Source of the DNA: Osedax fenrisi
Lineage: Eukaryota; Annelida; Polychaeta; Sabellida; Siboglinidae
Length of the DNA stretch: 64,000 bases
Assembly (NCBI GenBank): GCA_964019155.1
Contig: OZ025243.1
Coordinates: forward strand, 23,158,944 to 23,222,943
Direction of reading: 5' to 3'
A program made the translations under genes and the position numbers. This document shows, in pieces, positions 37,601 to 46,600 of the stretch. A model generated the notes under the pieces. That model was not told the origin of the DNA, made no database searches, and saw nothing but the letters and a program-made list of their open reading frames with translations. Positions within the stretch are counted from its first letter, which is position 1; the number at the start of each line of letters is the position of its first letter.

Positions 37601-40600
37601 AATTTTCAAACAAGATGACGGATGTTTAAATTAATAATAATAAATAATAACTAAATTAATATTAATTATAATAAATAAATCTATCTTAAATATAGTATTT
37701 TTATAAATAAATCTTACTTCAACTTTGTAATAATTTCATATATTAAATTGATTTTATTTATATGTATTTATAAACATTTTTAATCTTATTTTAGATACTC
37801 AACTCGAAAATTAACTGTAGGGAATCGATTTCATACATTTTAATGGACTAGAATATCTTAGACTCGACTCGATATTCAATTTCTAGGAGTCGTGATTTGC
37901 ACTCGAGTACTCATATTTGTACAACTATAAACAATAGTACTTAATAAATAATAAAAGTAAAATACAATCTGTTTGATATAAACATTATAATAATTACTTT
38001 CGATAAAAATATTAAAATACCAAGCTCATATAAAATAAATAATAGTATTTATTAAGGGGCTGCCAACCTTTGGTCAATTTACATTACGTAAAATATAGGG
38101 GTAAAAATGGTTCTACCATAATCGCATCATCTCTTAATATTTAATTTTTAATTTGTTGTTATCTTGTATACATCATCCATATATAAAAGTTATGTAGTGC
38201 CGATATTGTTAGATGAAGAAAATGATATACTCATTAGATTTTATTATATAAATATTTTATAATTCAAAAATACACATTTTGTTTGTGAATTCATGTAATA
38301 TATTTTTATCTATAGGATGTATGCATATATTTTAATTATTTAGCCTATTATTTGAAATATTATATATATATATATATACTCAAGGTTCATAAAGGTTCAT
38401 AAAGATCCATCAAATTGTTCAAAATTGAGGGGTGTTTGAAAAAAGTGAAACATGAAATACAATTTTCTTAGATTTAGATTCCTAAAGTTTTAGTTGTATA
38501 TTTTGAATAATATTAATAAGTACATATTTTTTACTTGCTGATATTTTAAAATTCAAATTTATTATACTTATATTTACTTTTAAATAACATGGTCCTAAGC
38601 TATGGAATTCACTCCCGCCCTATATTAGATCCATAAAATTGCATAAAACATTCATGAAATATATACAACAATTGATCTCAGTTGGGAACCTGAATTACTA
38701 ATATTGTTTGTCATTATTATTTTATTAATTAATTTCCGTACGGCTTATTCTATTTTATTGTATTATTATTATTGGTATTTATTGTTTACCTACTTTTATT
38801 ATTTGTATTCTATTATATACACTTTTGAGAAATCATTTATGATTTATTTAAGTGTCTAAATAAACATTCAATCAATCAATGTTATATATCATTATATTAT
38901 ATTATATTATATATAATTTATATAGATAATAAACTATATTTTAAAATAAATCTAAAATAAAAAAACAAAGGTTTATGATATAAATGAAATAAGTATATTT
39001 TTTATTGAAAATGATATATTAAAATCAGTAAATTGTATATTATCTTTAAAATGATATATGGCTTATTGCATAAAAGTAACAATAAGTATTATGAATAAGC
39101 ACTTATAAATACAACCATATACAAATTAAGGTTAAATTTATAGTGACATATTTATCTTTCTTTTTAAAACTGATATTTCTATAATTATTTTTAAACCTAC
39201 TTTTTACTGAACATTTTGTTAATGTAGTGTTAATCTAGTTAATGTAGTGTTTTCTAAATCTTTAATCTATAATTGTTATAATCATCTTATAATTATCATA
39301 TATTTCTATTACTTAATATATATATAGAAAATTTTATCATTCTCTTATTAATTTCAGAAGTTATCATAATTTTAGTAAATACAAAATTCATATCTTCACT
39401 GTGTAAATATTCCTATATTTCACCAGTCCTTAATGAAAAATAAGAATTCATCTTTGAAAATTTGAATTTTTTTTTCATATACGATATTTAAATGCTAGCG
39501 ATGAAAATATGATTCGATTCAAATTATAAAATTTGAAAATAGTTATAAATTTATTTGATATAAATATGAATTTGTTAATTGAGATTAAAGTTTCAAATGT
39601 GATTTTAGAAGGTGAAAGGAAGTTGTGAAGTTAGCGAAAATATTTTTTTAAATACTTTTAAAAATATTTTTCTACATTTTTTTCAATTCATATTTAATAA
39701 TTTATATATAATAAAATTATAAAACATTCTAATATCATGATGCACGAATAAATAGTATTGTTTCCTTGATTTGACATTTTAAAAATTAAATTAAATTGAA
39801 ATTGTATATTGATGTATATAAAATAATGCCGAATATTTATACCTGATTTAAACAGACATATTAAAAGAAATATAAATAATTTTAATATGAATAATTACAA
39901 ATTATTCGCATTCATTTCAATAAATATTAAATTCGTATTAGGTTTTTATGATTTTAAAAACTTCAAATCAATGTAGGTATAAACTAAAAACTTCAAAACA
40001 TATATTCGTTATTCGGATACATTTACATCGCTAGTCCTTACTAGGGATATAAATGATGCCGAAGCTAGACTTTAATTTTCTGAGAAAAAAACGAGCCCAA
40101 GCCGAGATTCTAACAAAACCAGCCCGAGCCGAGTTGAGACTTTAACTTTATGTAACTGAGACTGAGATTGCATTGATGCATGATCATGCTTTAGATTTTA
40201 GTATCTTTACCATACTAGTCCTCCGTAACTCAGTAGCACACCAAAAAAAACCGTAGTGTAATCTACTAGTAATATATTCGGTAGGCATACATATGATGTG
40301 TTTACGTACGACGTCATAACTGCTCGGGTAGCCCAGCAGGCTAGGCAGTAGGACGCGGGTTCGAGCCCCGTCCGAACCCATAGTATAGGTCTCAAAATAA
40401 TATTTAGAGGCGATATAATTGCGAATATAATATTATCGGCTTCTCTTTAAAACTATGCATGCGTTAACAAGAGAACGGCTTCGAAGGAGCGCTATAATAG
40501 GCGGTTATAAGTGAAAACTTATTCTGAATACCCATATAGGATGAAAGTACTTCCAAAATAAAATAACAAACGTAGCTTATTACTTATACAGCGGGTTATT

Positions 40601-43600
40601 AACTATTACGAGTAGAGTAACGCTATACCCTCCTCGTCGCTACCCTCGCACCCCCTATTACCACTTTCGTACGCCCCCATTATCACCCCATTACCCCCCA
40701 CCGTGCCCCCTACCGTACCCCCCCCTCCTCCACTGTACCCCCTACCATACCCCCCCCCCCTCCTCCACTGTACCCCCTACCATATCCCCCCCCTCCTCCA
40801 CTGTACCCCCTACCGTACCCCCCCCCCTCCTCCACTGTACCCCCTACCGTACCCCCCCCCCCCTCCTCCACTGTACCCCCTACCGTACCCCCCCCCACTC
40901 CACCATACCCCCCCTCCTCCACATTACCCCCTACTGTACCCCCCCCAGAAAGAGGATGGTGAAGGCCTACAACGACTAGGATTACTGGCGTGCTCCTCCC
41001 TTCACGGCCACATCTACATCCATAGGTGCGTACATTAGTGTGACATCGTGTTATCATGGCTGTGTGTGTGTGTGTGCTAACTATAGTACTACATAACAGT
41101 TTAGTATGCAGTACAATGTAATTAGGAGATCATTATTATAATAGGTAGTGGTGGTATCATCATTTAATGAATATAGTAATCCAATACTAACTAGTATCGG
41201 TACAAGTATAGTTACTGTATTGTATGATCGTTACTATTACTATTAGTATTATTGCTATTTCTATTAGTATCATTACTATTAGTATCATTGTAGCAATCAA
41301 TCGTGCGTGTGTGATTATAGATTAGGAGATTTCTGAAATAAGGATGTTACATGATTATTGTAATGATTTTCTTCTATTTGAAGTCTTTTATATCCCTATT
41401 TGACTCCAACAATAATCATCTAGGTATAATAAATAAATAAATAAGTATGTTATAATAATTCTCAAATATTGAGTGTTATTCGATATATCTACTATCGAGG
41501 GTCAATTACACTTATAGAAACGGTACCGGTTTGTCTAATCAAGTCGTTAAATAGCTTGTTTACGTAATACTTTTTGTGCGATACTAGTCGTTACGGTGGT
41601 TGAATATTCCTAAACATACACATATTTCACCTATGAACTCGTCTGAAGTATTCCTAAACGTACACATATTTCACCTATGCGCCCCACTCTCATCTGAAGT
41701 ATACCTAAACCGGAGTTCGCTGAAGATGACGCCTACCCTATCTACAAGAACAAAGCCTGCATTGTACTAAAGCAATCCTCTTCATCATCATCATCAGGTT
41801 CATGCGTTATTCTTTATTGTTGATCAATTGATTTCCGGATAGAAACAATATGTAGTGGAAATTTAAATATTCGCTAACGATAGCATACGTTATTGGAATA
41901 AACTAATAATACATATAGAATATAAATTATTACTTAGCGATTAATAAATTTAAAATTATATTATTAATCAAACATTTTATAGAAGGATACAATTCATTAA
42001 TAATGCAAAATAAACCGATAATAATTAAAACACCCTAAAATTATTAATTCTATATTTCAATATTGATATAATATGGGTATTTCAAACTTAACCATATACG
42101 AATCAAACTATAAGACAATTTATTTAAATAAATAATATTTAATTATTATATTAAATTTATGTTATTATCATCACTCTATTATCATATAATATATTGCAGC
42201 CGAAGTCATTGCCTGCACCTGTTTGGATTGGATAATCAATTCAGCGCGAAACTCAATAATAGCAGGATACTCTGACGGTAGTAACGCAGCAATGTTATTA
42301 GAACGATAATCTCCCGCCTCCTCATTACTCTCTCCCCGTCCAGATGTATCTCCAACCCCATCCCCGACTCCCCGCACTCACTATTCTCCTCCAAATCTCC
42401 CTCTCCATCCCAATTTCTCTACCCCCTAGCCCCTTTCCTCTCATCCAGCTCTCGCCACGTTGCCGCGCGAGCACCGGTTAACAAAGCACCGCTAACCTCG
42501 CTCTAATACGGATACCATCGACCAGGTACCATATCCATCTTCAACTTGACCTCGATACTGGACGGCCAGAGTCCTCTGACCTGTCAGCGTAGCGGTCAGT
42601 ACGCGGTGTTGCGGCCGGTGCTGACCGTCAACTACAACTACGGCCACACTACGGCCGTTTGCTGGATGAAGAACTGCAATAGCTCGGGGGTCAAGGGTCA
42701 ACTGTTTGCGGTCTGCTGCGATAGGTTACTTATGCGGTGGTCCAGCGTTGCTATGGTAATGGTTGCTACGGTAACTGTTTATATGGCAACGGTTGCTATT
42801 GTAACGGTTGATATGGTAACAGTTGATATGGTAACGGTTGCTATGGTGATATCGATTGTTATGTGAATAGAGATTATTGAAAGCTGGAACAGCGAAGGGA
42901 TATTAGAATCATTATGTTATAAGTAAAAAATTAGTCTAAGTTCCTGGATGGAATGAAACATTACCAATGAAAATAATTTAAAAAAATTTTATTTTTAAGA
43001 TATAATATTAATAAATATTTATTAGTAGACATTTTTTTTTCTTCTGTAGATTATATTAAATATGTTTATATGTGTTGTCTTCTCCTAGACACCTTAACAA
43101 TTAGATACAAACTTATCTATTATTGTCGCTCAGTACAACTATATATATATTTACTGGATAGCAAGCACGCGTAGGAAGATTTAATTATAACCATGGCCTA
43201 CAATTAATGATGATGATGATTATTATTAACATCCCAGTACTGTTCTACTGTTACCTTTAATGCACCTGTAATGAGATCATATCAGTTCAGGTAGAACACT
43301 TTCCCGACCCATCACCTCCACCCCGCCCTCACCATCACCTCCACCCCAATCCCCATTACATCACGCCCCCTCGTACAGGAAATACATAGTAACCGACGTA
43401 TAACCTATCTCTACCCCTAATCCCCGCCCACACCATCACCTCCACCTCAACCCCCATTACACCCCAAACCCTCGTACAGGAAGTACATAGTAACCGATGT
43501 ATAACCCATCACCTCCGCCCCAACCCCCATTACATCACGCACAGGAAGTACATAGTAACCGACGTAGACAACCTACATGTACACTCGATATGTAACACCG

Positions 43601-46600
43601 GACCTGTGGCATTGTCTCTTCAGTCTCCTTTCTATTGGCCTTGTATGTGCATTACATACGACAACTGTTATGTGTTAGTAACTCTCTCTTTATAAGTAAT
43701 TATAGATGACTTTAAATATCATTATTTATAGTAATACAATTATTAATAAATATATATGGTTATATATAGTATCTATCAATATACTAAATTTAATAAAAAA
43801 ATGCATTCTTTTTTTCTAAATAAATGTGTTTATTGTAAATCTTCATATGAAACATATTCTTTTAAATGGTAATTAAATCATGTTTATATGAAAAATATAA
43901 CTTATAAAATAATACATTTTAAAACCCCAATAATACAATAAATTACAACAGTATAATAATAACAATGGTATAATATATAACACATATATTATTTTTAACC
44001 ATTTATATATGTAACAATATATCTACATGTATAAATAGAATATAATAAAACATTACAAATAATAAAAATATAATTAAAATTAGAATGTAGAATAAGAAAT
44101 AGAAATTTAATTAAATAACTTTAGATTAAATTTGCTCAGAATGATGTTTATTCACTAATCACACTCATATAACGTTGGATAACTTTTATGATAATAAATA
44201 TTTTCAATTTGTATTAATAAAAATATATATAGAAATATTTTAAATCAAACATAGCTGGAAAAAGTGTATTTTTCTTTAAAATATTTAAAATAAGTTATAT
44301 ATTAAAATTGTATACACTACAATATAATCAATTGTAAATATAGTATAATTAGTATTATTATTATATACAAATAAAATTATACAAAATAATAGATAATAAA
44401 AAAGTTAATACACTTTAAAACATAGATATTTTTACCCTTATCTTTTACATGTAAACTTACAAATGTTTCGCATCAATTTAAATTAAATACTATTTCTTTA
44501 AAAATACATGTACATGTGCAATTTAGATAAACACATACATAATAAAGTGCATAATGTATATATTATTTATAATAAATCTTGAATAAAATCGTATTGAATA
44601 TCATATAATACATAATCATACCAATACTTATGCAATTAAGAATAGCTATTACACAATATTAATGTTATATTTCAAAATATGATATACCTTTATAATATTT
44701 GAGTATAAGTTATATTTCTAAATACTTTTTTTAATAAAATTATTACTATAAATAATGAAATTTAACTATTATTATTTTATAATGACTCTACAGATCATCC
44801 CAGCCTAATTTGATCTTTGTCTAATATCAAATAAAATACATATCATTATATTCATATTTACCGATCTAACCAATTAAATAAAGTCGTCAATATTATTATA
44901 TTGATAAACATTAAGGGTGTATCTAACTCTACACATTTATTAATAATATTACTATAAATAATGTCATTTAACAATAATTTAAAATCTAAAATTTCTTCAC
45001 CATTTGTATAAAAAATTTGTAAAATACTTTTAGCGTAAAATTTTCATTTTTCCAAAATCCTAAATCACTATATAAACTCCAAAACCCTATTTTTAACTTA
45101 TACGTATATATATATATATATATAGTGTATTAGCCAACCCTACTAATACAAGCCACGACACAACACTACTATAACATACCATTTCACGCCTCGTTGATTA
45201 CCTCCTAACACCTCCGCTAACACAGGATTAAACACAACCCTATCCAGTTAGTGCAGCACCCCTACACGGGGTACAACTCCCTCGGGTACTGTAAGGTCAC
45301 CAACACCATATGGGTTAGACACGCCCCCTTTACGCGGTAATCACGAGTAGTAGTAGTAGCGATACCTCGATACTTAAAGCTAGTCAACGTCATATATTGT
45401 AGACAGGCCCTCTTTATGCGGTAATGACTAGTGATGGGAATGACACCCATTCTTAAGGTTTCGAAACGGTTTCAGTTTCAAAGACAAGGGTTTCGAAACG
45501 GTTTCATTTAAAAAAACAAGGGTTTCAAATGGTTTCAGTTTCAAAGACAAGAGTTTCGAAACAGTTTCAGTTCCAATATATGTATTTCGATAATAATACA
45601 TTTTTAAATTCGGTATATATTTAATATATTAACATAGTTTCATTTTTAAATGTAAATTCTGAATTACTCAAAACATACTCGAAATTACTGGAAAATGACT
45701 CGATATTACTCGAAAACGACTCGGAATCGTAATTTTGAAATTTTAATTACTCGAAACCGCTCGAAAATTACTCGGCTCTATCCCATCACTAGTAATGCCT
45801 CAATACTAAAAAGTGGTCAACATGATATATTGTAGACATGCCCCCATTATACATATACTCGAGCAGAACCTCGCCTATATACATATCCACCCTCACTCCT
45901 AATATACACACACACACTCACATCCATAGCCACAATTACTTGTACACGCATATTGCAAACGCATTACATCCATACACATAGTCACACACATACACATAGA
46001 AACATCCACACACACACGCACACACATAGTCGCCAATGGTCACCTTCCCCATTAATGTCAATCTATTATTGTATTCGTTATTCATATGTTTAGATCTTGT
46101 ACATGCACATCTATCAACGTGACACCAACACACGCACGCCTAGTGCCTGATATCACGCACTCACATTCCTTCGTGGCCGTTTCGCATGACCGCACCACGC
46201 GCAGACTGCTAGCTATATAGGATATACGCCGCTGTATATATCACTTCCTTATTAAGTCACCTAATAAATACATAAGCCTTGACGCTCGCCTACCTACATT
46301 ATATACCTATCTCAATACGTATACGTAGTACCTATGCCCCCCCCCGCACAGTCTCTATCGTTCAGCGACTGGCGCACACACTGCATACCACACACCCATA
46401 GTCACCCCCACCCCCCCTCACCCCCCTCACCTCCGCACAGTCTCTATCGTTCAGCGACTAGCACACACACTGCATACCACACCCCCATAGTCACCCCCAC
46501 CCCCCCTCACCCCCCTATACCCCCTCACCTCCGCACAGTCTCTATCGTTCAGCGACTAGCACACACACTGCATACCACACACCCAGTCACCCCCACCCCC

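Noticed and set aside
40318..40385. Possible tRNA gene
   Set aside because: It has a B-box-like GGTTCGAGCCC but no acceptor-stem pairing and a broken A box. The same tail follows two other heads, which identifies a SINE.
40703..41057. Proline-rich (plus) and glycine-rich (minus) frames
   Set aside because: Both come from the C-rich minisatellite before exon 14. Only the last 77 bases of the plus-strand region are exon.
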